Of a DNA stretch of 56,893 nt, positions 18,794 to 28,515 are shown in pieces; positions within the stretch are counted from its first letter, which is position 1; each line of letters starts with the position of its first letter. The stretch covers positions 1 to 56,893 of the forward strand of contig CAMLKW010000005.1 in the NCBI GenBank assembly GCA_946480605.1. Reading direction: 5' to 3'. The DNA comes from an uncultured Roseateles sp. (GTDB lineage: Bacteria > Pseudomonadota > Gammaproteobacteria > Burkholderiales > Burkholderiaceae). Position numbers and translations under genes: made by a program. The notes under the pieces are model-generated. The model searched no databases. It was given only the letters and a program-made list of their open reading frames with translations, and was not told the origin of the DNA.

Positions 18794-19359
18794 CAGCCCT
18801 TGCCCTTCATCTTGGCCTTGAACAGCTCCACCACGCCCACCTCGCGCGGCCCCGGCACCAGCTCGAAGCCCTGGCCCGCCGCGATGTGGCCCTCGCGCTT
18901 CACGGCCAGGTAGAAGCCGCAGTAGCCGCTCTGCACCATCAGCTTGGCGGCCTGGTTGAAGCCCATGTGGGCATTGAACTTGAAGCAGGGCTGACGCGGC
19001 TCGGACACGATGAGTTCGCAGTCCGGGAAGCGCAACACGTCGCCCAGCCAGACGCGGCCCTCCTGCAGCCCCTGCAGCGTCAGGTTCTCTCCCATGTCGC
19101 CGGGCTGCAGCTCGCCGGCCACCTTGGCCTGGCCGCGCACGGTGGTCCAGAACGCGTAGTGCTCCTGCGGGTAGGCGTAGACGGCCTTGGCCGGCCCGCC
19201 GTGTACGCTAAGGTCCGCCTGTTCATCGCCGTCCAGGCCCAACGGGCCCACGGCGACGACACCCGTGCGGGCGCGCTTGCGGATGGCCGATTCAAGAGAC
19301 TGGCCGTTGGTGGCAACGAAATGCTCGATGCGGGCGGTGTTGACGCTGAGGAGCTGCAT
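18793..19359 (-). CDS. MOSC-domain protein (YiiM-like)
   Basis: A 188-residue MOSC (molybdenum cofactor sulfurase C-terminal) protein. Visible family features are the N-terminal MQLLSVNTARI, LGLDGDEQADLSVHGGPAKA, PGDMGENLTLQGL, and the single cysteine in EPRQPCFKFNAH that probably carries sulfur or binds the molybdenum cofactor. YiiM-type proteins use Moco to reduce N-hydroxylated bases such as 6-hydroxylaminopurine. The shorter start at 19359 is chosen because it gives the family N-terminus. It is the first gene of a pair with the beta-helix protein. Confidence 0.9.
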   Translation of the reverse strand: MQLLSVNTARIEHFVATNGQSLESAIRKRARTGVVAVGPLGLDGDEQADLSVHGGPAKAVYAYPQEHYAFWTTVRGQAKVAGELQPGDMGENLTLQGLQEGRVWLGDVLRFPDCELIVSEPRQPCFKFNAHMGFNQAAKLMVQSGYCGFYLAVKREGHIAAGQGFELVPGPREVGVVELFKAKMKGKG

Positions 19360-19471
19360 GCGGGCGATTGTCCCGGAGCGGCGCGCAGGGTCTTTTCGGC
19401 GCCTCGGCCTACAAAGCAGTTTGTTACATGCCGTTAGGCTAGCCGCCCAACCGAGCGTGAGAGGAGACCGA

Positions 19472-20713
19472 ATGAATGCTCTGGACAGTGGGGCCCGCGT
19501 CTGGGCCGGACTGGCTGTCACGCCCTCCAGCGAGTTGATGTTCATCGTCGGCGTGCTGCTGGCCGGTGCGCTGGCGGGCGAGTTCATCGCCGCCACGACC
19601 CGGCTGCCGCGCGTGGTGGGCTACACGCTGGCGGGCTGCGTGGCGGCGGCTTTCGGCCAGGGCGTGGTGATGCCGCTGGCCGGCGCCGCGCAGATCGTCA
19701 CCGACCTGGCTTTGGGCCTGCTGCTGTTCGAGATCGGCAGCCGCGTGCGCCTGGGCTGGCTGCGGCGCAATCCGGGCCTGGCCATGACCAGCCTGCTGGA
19801 GGCCACGCTGAGCGCTGTCGCGGTGGCCTTCGTGCTGCGGCTGTTCGACCTGGCCTGGCCCACGGCCATCGCCTGCGCCATCCTGGCCATGCCGGCACCG
19901 GCCGCCGTGTCGGGCCGCGTCGCGCTGGAGCTGGGCGCCGAGGGCCAGGTCACGCAGCGCGCGTCGCTGCTGACGGCGCTGAACACGCTGTATGCCGTCG
20001 TCGCGCTGCTGCTGATGCGCACCTGGTGGGCCGCGGACGACGGCGGCAGCCTGCCGCAGGCGCTGGCGGGCCTGTCCATCTCGCTGCTGACCACCGTGGG
20101 CGTGGCCCTGCTGCTGGCCGGCGGCACCTACCTGGCCGCGCGCCGGCTGGACCTGCGCAACGAGAGCGCCACGCTGCTGCTGTTCGGCCTGGTGGCCTTC
20201 GCCATCGTCGCGGCGCGCGCCATCGGCGTGTCCACGCTGCTGATGCCGCTGCTGGCCGGCCTGCTGCTGCGCAACACCGGCGAGCGGCCCTGGGTATGGC
20301 CGCGCCACTTCGGCACGGTGGGCGGCGCGCTGGTGCTGATGCTGTTCGTCATCGTCGGCTCGGCCTGGACGCCGCAGATCCTCGTCGCCGGCGGCTTTGC
20401 GGCGCTGGCGCTGCTGGCCACGCGCTTCCTGGCCAAGACGGTGGCCATCGTCGCGCTGTCGCGTTGGTCGGGCGCCAGCCTGAAACAGGGCCTGGCCCTG
20501 TCCATCACGATGACGCCGCTGTCGGCCACCGCGCTGGTCATGCTCGCCGAGCTGATGCGCGCCGAGCCCCAGCTCGCCGCCGGCGCCGTACCCATCATCC
20601 TCGCCAGCATCGCGGTGCTGGAACTGCTGGGCCCCATCGCCGTGCAGTTCGCGCTGCGCCTGGCCGGCGAGCTGCCACCGGCGCCCCAGCGCCGCAAGGA
20701 GAAGCGTCAATGA
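19472..20713 (+). CDS. CPA2-type cation:proton antiporter (KefB-like)
   Basis: A 413-residue integral membrane protein with about 12 hydrophobic helices. It carries the Na+/H+ exchanger pattern of the CPA2 family: [15 protein letters not shown] early, [15 protein letters not shown] in the core helix, and [15 protein letters not shown] near the C-terminus. There is no C-terminal TrkA-N domain, so it is a short KefB-type exchanger. The start at 19472 has GAGGAG about 5 bases upstream. It overlaps ybdK by 4 bases (ATGA), which couples the two genes. Confidence 0.88.
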   Translation: MNALDSGARVWAGLAVTPSSELMFIVGVLLAGALAGEFIAATTRLPRVVGYTLAGCVAAAFGQGVVMPLAGAAQIVTDLALGLLLFEIGSRVRLGWLRRNPGLAMTSLLEATLSAVAVAFVLRLFDLAWPTAIACAILAMPAPAAVSGRVALELGAEGQVTQRASLLTALNTLYAVVALLLMRTWWAADDGGSLPQALAGLSISLLTTVGVALLLAGGTYLAARRLDLRNESATLLLFGLVAFAIVAARAIGVSTLLMPLLAGLLLRNTGERPWVWPRHFGTVGGALVLMLFVIVGSAWTPQILVAGGFAALALLATRFLAKTVAIVALSRWSGASLKQGLALSITMTPLSATALVMLAELMRAEPQLAAGAVPIILASIAVLELLGPIAVQFALRLAGELPPAPQRRKEKRQ

Positions 20714-21825
20714 GCCTCGGAGCGTTCTCCAAGTCGCAGCCGCTGACGCTGGGCGTCGAGCTGGAGCTGCAGATCGTCAACAACGACGACTACGACCTCG
20801 CCCCCGTGTCGGCCGACCTGCTGCGGCTGATGGCCAGGCGCAAGATCCCGGGCGACGTGAAGCCCGAGATCACCAGCAGCATGATCGAGCTGTCCACCGG
20901 CGTCTGTGCCGGCTACGGCCAGGCGCTGTCGGAGCTGGGCGAGATCCGCGCCGCGCTGGTGCACTGCGCCGAGCGGCTGGACGTGAGCCTGTGCGGCGGC
21001 GGCACCCACCCCTACCAGCACTGGAAGCGCCAGCGCATCTTCGAGACGCCGCGCTTTCACGAGCTGTCGTCGCTGTACGGCTACCTGTCCAAGCAGTTCA
21101 CCATCTTCGGCCAGCACGTGCACGTGGGCTGCCCCAGCGCCGACGAGGCCCTGGTGCTGCTGCATGGCATGAGCCGCTTCATCCCGCACCTGATCGCGCT
21201 GGCGGCCTCGTCGCCGTTCGTGCAGGGCGAGGACACCGGCTTCGACTCGGCGCGGTTGAACTCGGTGTTCGCCTTCCCGCTGAGCGGCCGCGCACCCTTC
21301 GTGCAGACCTGGGACGACTTCGGCGTGTACTTCGACAAGATGACCCGCACCGGCGTCGTCTCGGGCATGAAGGACTTCTACTGGGACATCCGCCCCAAGC
21401 CCGAGTTCGGCACCATCGAGGTCCGCGTGCTGGACACGCCGCTGACCATCGAGAAGGCGGCGGCCATCGCCGGCTTCATCCAGTGCCTGGCGCACTGGAT
21501 CACCGTGGAGAAGCCGTTCAAGCTCAGCGAGGACGACTACCTGCCCTACACCTTCAACCGCTTCCAGGCCTGCCGCTTCGGGCTGGACGGCACCTTCGTC
21601 GACCCCGAGAGCGGCGAGCACCGGGTGCTGCGCGACGACCTGCTGACCGTGCTGAGCCGGCTGGACGGCCATGCCGCCGACCTGAAGGCCGAACCCGCGC
21701 TGCAATACCTGCGCCGCGAGATCGCCGGCAGCGGCAACGACGCGACCTGGCTGCGCCAGATCGAGGCCGACGAACACCTGCTTGCCGAGGTGGTGCGCCG
21801 CGCGACGCGGCGCTGGCACGGTTGA
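20710..21825 (+). CDS. ybdK: Carboxylate-amine ligase YbdK (glutamate-cysteine ligase family 2)
   Basis: A 371-residue enzyme of the GCS2 family. Seen: [12 protein letters not shown] at the N-terminus, the [10 protein letters not shown] nucleotide/metal region, FGQHVHVGC, and [12 protein letters not shown] near the middle. YbdK has weak gamma-glutamylcysteine ligase activity in vitro and its true substrate is unresolved. It is read from the same transcript as the antiporter, a pairing that hints at thiol-regulated cation transport; this is an inference. Confidence 0.93.
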   Translation: MSLGAFSKSQPLTLGVELELQIVNNDDYDLAPVSADLLRLMARRKIPGDVKPEITSSMIELSTGVCAGYGQALSELGEIRAALVHCAERLDVSLCGGGTHPYQHWKRQRIFETPRFHELSSLYGYLSKQFTIFGQHVHVGCPSADEALVLLHGMSRFIPHLIALAASSPFVQGEDTGFDSARLNSVFAFPLSGRAPFVQTWDDFGVYFDKMTRTGVVSGMKDFYWDIRPKPEFGTIEVRVLDTPLTIEKAAAIAGFIQCLAHWITVEKPFKLSEDDYLPYTFNRFQACRFGLDGTFVDPESGEHRVLRDDLLTVLSRLDGHAADLKAEPALQYLRREIAGSGNDATWLRQIEADEHLLAEVVRRATRRWHG

Positions 21826-21847
21826 ACGGCGTGTCGACGAACTGCGG

Positions 21848-22360
21848 CTAGACGCCGGCCTGGCGCAAGGTCTGTACCAGCGCCTGGTGCAGGCTGTCCA
21901 CCACCCTGTTGCCCTTGGAGGCCTGGCTGCGGTAGACGGCCACCTCCATCGGTTCCAGCGGCCCCAGGCCATGCTCGGCGCCCAGGCGCTGCACGCGCAG
22001 GATCAGCGCGGTGGACTGCTCGCAGTCCAGCTGGATCTCCACGCCGCCATGGCGCGGCGCGAAGCGCTTGAGCACCGGCGTCAGGTACTGGCTGGCGTAG
22101 TCGTCCGGCACGCCCAGCCGCACGACGCCGGAGATGGCCTCGCCCTGCAGCGCCGCCTGCGCCTCGGCCTGCAGGTCCAGCATGCGGCGGGCATAGCCCA
22201 GCAGCGCCTGGCCTTCGTGCGTGAGCTGCAGCAGCCGCGGCCCGCGCAGCAGCAGCGTGTGGCCCACGGCGTCCTCCAGCTTCTTGATCTGCATGCTCAC
22301 GGCCGACTGCGAGCGGTGCACCTCGCCCGCCGCGCCGGACAGCGATCCGGCGTCCACCGC
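21848..22360 (-). pseudogene. LysR-family regulator remnant, truncated and internally deleted
   Basis: The frame reads AVDAGSLSGAAGEVHRSQSA, then VSMQIKKLEDAVGHTLLLRG, which is a LysR HTH lacking its first 12-14 residues and any start codon. The effector domain begins normally (VVRLGVPDDYASQYL, LDCEQSTALI). It then jumps at about 21985-22000 straight to the C-terminal end (LGAEHGLGPLEPMEVAVYRS). About 100 codons are therefore missing in frame. The 5' end runs directly into a broken transporter gene on the other strand. Confidence 0.8.
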
Positions 22361-22362
22361 GG

Positions 22363-22870
22363 CTGCCGGCCGAACGGCTGGGCGCGCGGCAATGGACCGG
22401 CGTCGCGCTGGCCTTCGGCGGCATCGCCGTGGCCTTTCTCGGCGGCGGCGCGCACGGCGATGGCACGAGCCTGTGGGGTGACCTGCTGGCACTGCTGGCC
22501 GCGCTGTGCTGGGGCGCGACGACGCTCACCATGCGCTGCACCCGGCTGACCACCGCCCCGGCCACGGCGCTGCTGCAGGTCCAGTTGCTGGGCGCCTTCG
22601 CGCTGGTGGTGTCGTTCGCGAGCTTCCTGGCCTGGTGCTGGCTGCTGCGCCACTACCTGGCGTCGCGGCTGGGCGCTGACGCCGCCGTTCGGCGTGCTGC
22701 TGGGCGCCTGGCTGCTGGGCGAGCGGCTGGAGCCGTGGTTTGGCGCCGGCAGCGCCGCGGTGCTGGCCGGCATCGTGCTCGTCAGCCCGCGCGACGGACG
22801 CACGGCGCCGGCCCGGGCCGCCACGCACCGACAGGCCGGCCGGCGTGCCGAGGGGGAAGCCGCGGTGTAA
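22363..22870 (+). pseudogene. EamA-family transporter remnant, truncated, deleted and frameshifted
   Basis: The frame begins mid-protein with LPAERLGARQWTGVALAFGG, equivalent to the end of the first EamA repeat, with no start codon. The second repeat is recognisable (LLALLAALCWGATTLTMRCT) but loses about 30 residues near 22607, where FALV joins directly to VSFASFLAWCWLL. A frameshift near 22675 follows, after which the correct C-terminus continues in another frame (LTPPFGVLLGAWLLGERLEP) to TAA at 22868-22870. It was probably the divergent target gene of the adjacent lysR remnant. Confidence 0.8.
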
Positions 22871-22882
22871 CCTCGCCGCCCC

Positions 22883-23929
22883 ATGAGTCACAAGCCCACC
22901 ACCGTAGCCGATCTCGGCGAGTTCACCGTCCTCATCGACGTGCGCTCGCCGGCCGAGTACGCGCTGGACCACATCCCCGGCGCCATCAACTGCCCGGTGC
23001 TGGACGACGAGGAACGCCGCATCGTCGGCACCACCTATGTCCAGACCTCGGCCTTCGAGGCGCGCAAGATCGGCGGCGCCATGGTGGCGCGCAACATCGC
23101 CCGCCACCTGGACGAGCTGTTCCACGACAAGCCGCGGGACTGGCGCCCGCTGGTCTACTGCTGGCGAGGCGGCATGCGCAGCGGCAGCTTCGTCAACTGG
23201 CTGCGGCTGGTGGGCTGGGACGCCCAGCAGCTCAAGGGCGGTTACAAGGCCTGGCGCGCCCACGTCATCGAGCAGATCGCGGCGCGTGCACCGGCGCTGG
23301 ACCTGCGCGTGCTGTGCGGCCCCACCGGCAGTGCCAAGACCCGCGTGCTGCAGGCACTGGCCGCGCTGGGCGAGCAGGTGCTGGACCTGGAGGACCTGGC
23401 CGCCCACCGCGGCTCGGTGCTGGGCGCCGTGCCGGGCCGGCCGCAGCCGTCGCAGAAGGCTTTCGAGACGCAGCTGATGCACCGCCTGACCGGCCTGGAC
23501 CCGACCCGCCGCGTGTGGGTGGAGGCCGAGAGCCGTCGCATCGGCCGCATCACCGTGCCCGAGCCGCTGCTGCAGCGGCTGCGCGACAGCCCGGTCGTCG
23601 AGATTGCCGCCTCGCCCGCGGCGCGCCTCGCCTACCTGCTGCGCGACTACGCCTGGCTGGGCGACGACCGCGCCGCCCTGGCCGACAAGCTGGACGGCCT
23701 GCGCGAGCTGCTGCCCCGGGAGGTGCTGGCCCAGTGGCAGGCCTGGGCGCACGAAGGTGAGCTGCCGCCGCTGTTCGAGGCCCTGATGGCCCGCCACTAC
23801 GACCCGCTGTACGCCCGCTCGCAGGGCCGCCACCTGGCCCACCTGCCCCACGCCCGGCGCGTGGAATGCGAGGATCTGTCCGACGCCGGCATCCAGGCCC
23901 TGGCCGGCCGCATCGCCTCACTGCCATGA
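22883..23929 (+). CDS. selU: tRNA 2-selenouridine synthase
   Basis: A 348-residue enzyme (also MnmH/YbbB) that replaces sulfur with selenium at the wobble 2-thiouridine of tRNA Lys, Glu and Gln, using selenophosphate. The N-terminal rhodanese domain has the active-site Cys in YCWRGGMRSGSF. The second domain has a P-loop, CGPTGSAKTRVL, around residue 145. It overlaps selD by 4 bases (ATGA), so the selenophosphate donor is made from the same message. It lies 12 bases after the eamA remnant. Confidence 0.95.
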   Translation: MSHKPTTVADLGEFTVLIDVRSPAEYALDHIPGAINCPVLDDEERRIVGTTYVQTSAFEARKIGGAMVARNIARHLDELFHDKPRDWRPLVYCWRGGMRSGSFVNWLRLVGWDAQQLKGGYKAWRAHVIEQIAARAPALDLRVLCGPTGSAKTRVLQALAALGEQVLDLEDLAAHRGSVLGAVPGRPQPSQKAFETQLMHRLTGLDPTRRVWVEAESRRIGRITVPEPLLQRLRDSPVVEIAASPAARLAYLLRDYAWLGDDRAALADKLDGLRELLPREVLAQWQAWAHEGELPPLFEALMARHYDPLYARSQGRHLAHLPHARRVECEDLSDAGIQALAGRIASLP

Positions 23930-24990
23930 CCACCACCCACGCCCCCATTCCCCGTCTGACCTCGCTGTCCCATGGCGGCGGCTGCGGCTGCAAGATCGCC
24001 CCCGGCGTGCTCAGCGAGATCCTGAAGAACACGCGCGGCCTGCCCGTGCCGCCGCAGCTGCTGGTGGGCATCGAGACCTCGGACGACGCCGCCGTCTACC
24101 AGCTCACCGACGACATCGCGATCATCGCGACGACCGACTTCTTCATGCCCATCGTCGACGACCCCTTCGACTTCGGGCGCATCGCCGCAACCAACGCCAT
24201 CAGCGACGTCTACGCCATGGGCGGCAAGCCCATCATGGCGCTGGCGCTGGTGGGCATGCCCATCAACGTGCTGCCGGTGGACGTCATCGGCCGCATCCTG
24301 GCCGGTGGAGAGTCGGTCTGCGCCGCGGCCGGCATCCCCATCGCGGGCGGCCACACCATCGACTCCGTCGAGGCCATCTACGGCCTGGTCGCGCTGGGCG
24401 TGGTGCACCCCGGGCGCGTCAAGCGCAACTCGGACGCGCGCGTGGGCGACCGCCTGGTGCTGGGCAAGCCGCTGGGTGTGGGCGTGCTGTCCGCCGCGCT
24501 GAAGAAGGAGCAGCTGTCCGCCGACGGCTATGCGCAGATGGTCGCCACCACCACACAGCTGAACACCCCCGGGCCCGACCTGGCCGCGCTGGCCGGCGTG
24601 CACGCGATGACCGACGTGACCGGCTTCGGCCTGGCCGGCCATGCGCTGGAGCTCGCGCGCGGCGCGGGCGCCTGCGTGGAGGTCGACTGGGCCCGCGTGC
24701 CGCTGCTGCCGCAGGTGCGCGCACTGGCCGAGGCCGGCTTCGTGACCGGCGCGTCCGGGCGCAACTGGGCCGGCTACGGTGCCGAGGTGGCGCTGCCGCA
24801 CGACTTCCCGGCCGCCGACCGCGCCCTGCTGACCGACCCGCAGACCAGCGGCGGCCTGCTGGTGTCCTGCGACGCCGCGGCGGTGGACGAGGTCCTGGCC
24901 GTGTTCCACCGCCATGGCTTTGCCGCGGCTGCCGAGATCGGCGCCGTGAGCGCCCGCGACGGCGACGGTCCGCAGTTGCGGCTGCGATAG
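23926..24990 (+). CDS. selD: Selenide, water dikinase (selenophosphate synthetase), Cys form
   Basis: A 354-residue enzyme that makes selenophosphate from selenide and ATP. The N-terminal active-site loop reads GGGCGCKI, so it has Cys where many SelD proteins have selenocysteine. The PurM-type ATP-binding core is clear: DDAAVYQL, TTDFFMPIVDDPFDFGRIAA, NAISDVYAMGGKPIMAL, MTDVTGFGLAGHALE and DPQTSGGLL. The ATG at 23926 overlaps the selU stop. No selA, selB or selC is visible in the window, which fits use for tRNA selenouridine, though those genes could lie elsewhere. Confidence 0.96.
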   Translation: MTTTHAPIPRLTSLSHGGGCGCKIAPGVLSEILKNTRGLPVPPQLLVGIETSDDAAVYQLTDDIAIIATTDFFMPIVDDPFDFGRIAATNAISDVYAMGGKPIMALALVGMPINVLPVDVIGRILAGGESVCAAAGIPIAGGHTIDSVEAIYGLVALGVVHPGRVKRNSDARVGDRLVLGKPLGVGVLSAALKKEQLSADGYAQMVATTTQLNTPGPDLAALAGVHAMTDVTGFGLAGHALELARGAGACVEVDWARVPLLPQVRALAEAGFVTGASGRNWAGYGAEVALPHDFPAADRALLTDPQTSGGLLVSCDAAAVDEVLAVFHRHGFAAAAEIGAVSARDGDGPQLRLR

Positions 24991-25080
24991 GTTGCGGGCG
25001 CCAAGGCGCGCAGCATTGGCCTGTCCCGCCGGATGCACGGTGCCCTCATGCCAGGCGCGGCCGACCGCGTGCTGTCCCGG

Positions 25081-25782
25081 CTACATGACCTGAACGCCCA
25101 GGCTGGCGATGATGTCCACCGCCTGGTCGGCGGAGATGGTGCTGCCCTTGTAGTGCTGCAGCAGGTCTCCGACCTGGACCCGCCCCAGGCGCGCCAGGCG
25201 CAGGTCCGCACGGGTGAAGCGGGCGTTCTTGAGCGCCGCATCGGTCAGATCGCAGTCACGCAGGACGGCGTCGGTGAAGTCGCAGCCGGAGAGGTCGGCG
25301 CCCGACAGGTTCAGGCCTTCCAGGCGCTGCTTGCGAAAGGACAGTCCGCGCAGATCGGCGTGCACGGCCACGCTGCGCTGCAGCTGCAGCCCCAGGGTGA
25401 CCGCGCCGTTGAACTTCGCGCCGGTCAGCTTCACCTCGCTGAACGTGGTGGACGACAGCCGCGCGCCGTGCCACTGCGTGTTGTTCAGGTCGCAGGCCTG
25501 GAACTGCGCGTCGGTCAGGTCGCACAGCTCGAAGTCCGCGCCGCCGGCACGACACCCCTGCCAGCGCGTGCCAGCCAGGCGGGAGCGGCGCCAACGGGTG
25601 CCGACGAAGCTGCAGCCGACGAACTCGGCCCGCGTCAGGTCCAGCCCCTCCAGGTCCTCGCCGTCGAGGATGACCTGCTGAAGGCACAGCCCGGCGGCCG
25701 CGTCCGCGAGCCGCTGCACGAGGGCGGCGCGATCCAGCCGCAGCGGGCCGGCCACTTGGGGCTCAGGCGAATCGGCCAACAT
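25081..25782 (-). CDS. Pentapeptide-repeat protein
   Basis: A 233-residue protein built of A(D/N)LXX-type repeats, such as DLTDAQFQACDLNNTQW and LNLSGADLSGCDFTDA, spanning residues about 40-205. These fold into a right-handed quadrilateral beta-helix. Some members mimic DNA and protect gyrase; many have unknown roles. A short helical tail ends the protein. Its start overlaps the DHA2 transporter gene upstream by 20 bases, so the two are translated together. Confidence 0.9.
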   Translation of the reverse strand: MLADSPEPQVAGPLRLDRAALVQRLADAAAGLCLQQVILDGEDLEGLDLTRAEFVGCSFVGTRWRRSRLAGTRWQGCRAGGADFELCDLTDAQFQACDLNNTQWHGARLSSTTFSEVKLTGAKFNGAVTLGLQLQRSVAVHADLRGLSFRKQRLEGLNLSGADLSGCDFTDAVLRDCDLTDAALKNARFTRADLRLARLGRVQVGDLLQHYKGSTISADQAVDIIASLGVQVM

Positions 25783-27268
25783 CGCGCTCCTGCTTCAACA
25801 CCAGCGGCAGCCGCCACGCCATCAGCCCGCCGACCAGCATCAGCAGCCCGAGCGCCGGCAGCGCCAGCAGCACCGTGGTGGGCGCATGCCCCTGGGCGCC
25901 GCCGCCATGCACCAGCGCGGCCACCAGCGCAATCGCGGCCACCGCCGCAAACTGCCGCCCGGCATTGACCACGCCCGACGCTCCGCCCGCCTGCGCGCGC
26001 GGCACGGACTGCAGCGTCACGGAAGTGAGCGGCGGGCCGACGAAGCCCACGCCCAGCCCCAGCAGGCCTTGCGCCAGCAGGCCCGGCCACGCCAGCACCT
26101 GGGCCACCGGCGGGCCCAGCAGGCCCAGGCTCACGGCCGCCATCAGCGCCACGCCGACCGCCTGTATGCCCAGCCCCAGCGCGATGCAGCGCGGGCCCCA
26201 GCGGGTGAACGCGCGCTTGCCCAGGTGCGTGACGCTGAGCATCACGCCCACCGCAATCGGCATGCACAGCAGCGCCATCTGCGTGGCGCTCAGCCCAGCG
26301 CCCGACTGCCAGGCAAAGGTCAGCACGAACAGCCAGGCCGGCATGATGCCGGTGCACAGCAGCGACAACATCAGGCCCATGCGGTAGCCGGGGTCTTGCA
26401 TCAGCGAGGGCAGCACCAGCGGTTGGTCGCCGGCGGCCTCCAGCCGGCGGCAGTGGCGCCAGAACAGCGCCGTCCACAGCGGTGCGCTCAGCAGGCCGGC
26501 GGCGAGGGCGGGCGTCCAGCCATGCTCCGGCCCCTGCAGCAGCGGCACCGTCCAGGCCAGCGCAGCCACCAGGCACCAGGCGGTGCCCGCCAGGTCCAGC
26601 CGCGTGCCGGGCTGCGGCGGGTCCGCCGGCAGCAGCCACAGCGCGAGCGCAATCGCCAGCAGCCCGACGGGCAGGTTGATCAGGAACACGGCGCGCCAGC
26701 CCAGGCCCGCCACGTCGGCATCCAGCAGCAGCCCGCCCACCACCGGGCCCAGCGCCGACGACACGCCGCCCAGCACGCCGAAGATCGTGAACGCGCGCAT
26801 GCGCTCGTGCGGCGCGTACATGGCCTGCATCAGCGTCAGCACCTGGGGCACCATCACCGCCGCACAAGCTCCCTGCGCAACCCGCGCCAGCACCAGGCCC
26901 GGCGCCGACGTCGCCAGGCCGCAGGCCAGGGAGGCCAGCGTGAAGCTGGCAACGCCCCACACGAACATGGTGCGGTGCCCGTACAGGTCGCCAAGCCGCC
27001 CTCCCACCACCAGCAGCACGGCGAACGACAGCGCGTAGCCCGCCACGATCCAGGCCACCTGAGCGCCGTTGGCTTGCAGCGCCTGGCCGATGCCAGGCAG
27101 GGCGACATTGACGATGGTGACGTCCAGCAGGTCCATCACGAAAGCGATGGCCACCACGGCGAAAGCCAGGCTGCGCCGTCGCGGCGACAGCGGCGGCGCG
27201 GCGCCGGCACCCTGAGTGCACGGCTGCGCCACCGGCCCCGTCGGGCCGGTGCTGAGGCGTTCCGTCAT
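25763..27268 (-). CDS. MFS drug/metabolite efflux transporter, DHA2 (EmrB/QacA) family
   Basis: A 501-residue 14-helix MFS protein. Family motifs: DLLDVTIVNVALPGIGQALQ in helix 1 (motif D1), GGRLGDLYGHRTMF between helices 2 and 3 (motif A), and GPVVGGLLLD in helix 5 (motif C, marking antiporters/exporters). It is probably a proton-driven efflux pump. The ATG at 27268 directly abuts the stop of the next MFS gene upstream (TGA-ATG), so it is the tail of the same long minus-strand unit. Export of aromatic aglycones or pathway intermediates is a plausible job, but this is inferred from position only. Confidence 0.9.
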   Translation of the reverse strand: MTERLSTGPTGPVAQPCTQGAGAAPPLSPRRRSLAFAVVAIAFVMDLLDVTIVNVALPGIGQALQANGAQVAWIVAGYALSFAVLLVVGGRLGDLYGHRTMFVWGVASFTLASLACGLATSAPGLVLARVAQGACAAVMVPQVLTLMQAMYAPHERMRAFTIFGVLGGVSSALGPVVGGLLLDADVAGLGWRAVFLINLPVGLLAIALALWLLPADPPQPGTRLDLAGTAWCLVAALAWTVPLLQGPEHGWTPALAAGLLSAPLWTALFWRHCRRLEAAGDQPLVLPSLMQDPGYRMGLMLSLLCTGIMPAWLFVLTFAWQSGAGLSATQMALLCMPIAVGVMLSVTHLGKRAFTRWGPRCIALGLGIQAVGVALMAAVSLGLLGPPVAQVLAWPGLLAQGLLGLGVGFVGPPLTSVTLQSVPRAQAGGASGVVNAGRQFAAVAAIALVAALVHGGGAQGHAPTTVLLALPALGLLMLVGGLMAWRLPLVLKQERDVGRFA

Positions 27269-28468
27269 TCAGTGCCCCTGGCCGCTCAGCTGCGGCAGCG
27301 CCGTGCGCCGCGCCAGCAGGCCCTGCGCCAGTGCGATGAGGATGCACAGCACACCAGCCGCCACGAAGGTCTGCAGCAGGCCACCGGTCCAGCCTCGCGC
27401 CAGCGTCACGAACAGCGGCGACAGGAACTGCCCCAGGAAGAACGCGCTGGTCCACCAGCCCATGCCACGGCCACGGAACTGGTCGGGCAGCTCGCGCAAG
27501 CCCCAACCGATCAGGATGGGAATGCACATGCCCGCGCCCAGCTGCTGCACGAAGGCGAAACCCACCACAGTGTTGATGTCATGCGAAAAGCCGATGCCCA
27601 CCATGCCGGTACCCAGCAGCAGGAACAGCACGCTGAACTGCAGCGTGGAGCTGCGCTTGGAGAGCAGCTTGTAGACGATGGCGCCCAGCGGCACGGCCAG
27701 GCTGGCCACGGCGCTGTAGTTGCCGATGCGGTGGATCTCCTTCAGCCCCATCGCGTCCAGCGCCAGCGAGAACTGCAGCGTGTAGACGAAGTACAGCGCC
27801 GCCAGCACGAAGGTGGTGCCGGCGATGCGCACCATCAGCGCCATCGGAAAACGCGGCTGTATCCAGCTGCCCGAGGCGGTGAAGGCCGGCGCCGGGCGCT
27901 CGGGCTCGAACAGGAAGAACCAGGCCGCTAGCGCGATGACCAGCGCCAGGCCGTAGACCAGGAAGGAGAAGTTCCAGCCGAAGGACGCCAGGTAGCCGCT
28001 GGCGGCCAGCAGCGCCGAGCCGCAGAAGGAGCCGACGATGCCCTGCCACATCAGCCACTTGGTGCGCTGCTCTTTGTCGAAGTAGTCGCCCAGCAGCGTG
28101 TTGCCCATGGTCAGGATGAAGGCCTCGCCCACACCCAGCAGCAGCCGGCCGGCGAACAGCGCGGTGAAATCCTGGATGAAGAAGGGCACCATGCCGCCCA
28201 CGCCGTAGACGGCCGCGAAGGCTATGGCCAGCTTGCGCCGGCCCACGCGGTCAGCCAGCCAGCCGGCGAAGGGCGACAGCAGCGCCACGCACAGGCCCGG
28301 CGCGGACAGCACCAGCGGCGCCAGGGTCTGGATGTTGGGCACGTGCTGGAAGTTCTTCACCAGCAGCGGCACGATGGGCATCAGGGCGACGATGGCCATC
28401 ATCGGCAGCAGGCTGATCGCGATGATGATCAGCCCTTGCGGGATGCCGGCACGGCGTTGGGTTGGCAT
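27269..28468 (-). CDS. MFS transporter linked to the glycoside-degradation operon
   Basis: A 399-residue 12-helix MFS protein with motif A, GWLADRVGRRKLAIAF, between helices 2 and 3, and a charged central loop. It lies just downstream of the Gfo/Idh and GMC genes, with AGGAG 6 bases before the ATG. It may carry the glycoside, the modified sugar or the aglycone across the inner membrane. Together with the TonB receptor upstream it would complete uptake, but direction and substrate are not shown by the sequence. Confidence 0.87.
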   Translation of the reverse strand: MPTQRRAGIPQGLIIIAISLLPMMAIVALMPIVPLLVKNFQHVPNIQTLAPLVLSAPGLCVALLSPFAGWLADRVGRRKLAIAFAAVYGVGGMVPFFIQDFTALFAGRLLLGVGEAFILTMGNTLLGDYFDKEQRTKWLMWQGIVGSFCGSALLAASGYLASFGWNFSFLVYGLALVIALAAWFFLFEPERPAPAFTASGSWIQPRFPMALMVRIAGTTFVLAALYFVYTLQFSLALDAMGLKEIHRIGNYSAVASLAVPLGAIVYKLLSKRSSTLQFSVLFLLLGTGMVGIGFSHDINTVVGFAFVQQLGAGMCIPILIGWGLRELPDQFRGRGMGWWTSAFFLGQFLSPLFVTLARGWTGGLLQTFVAAGVLCILIALAQGLLARRTALPQLSGQGH

Positions 28469-28515
28469 GGTTGTCTCCTGCTTGTTGTAAGTGTCCGCGT
28501 CGCCGACTGCCGTCC

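Noticed and set aside
23926..24100. A selenocysteine codon in selD.
   Set aside because: The active-site position is a normal Cys codon (GGGCGCKI), and the frame has no internal TGA.
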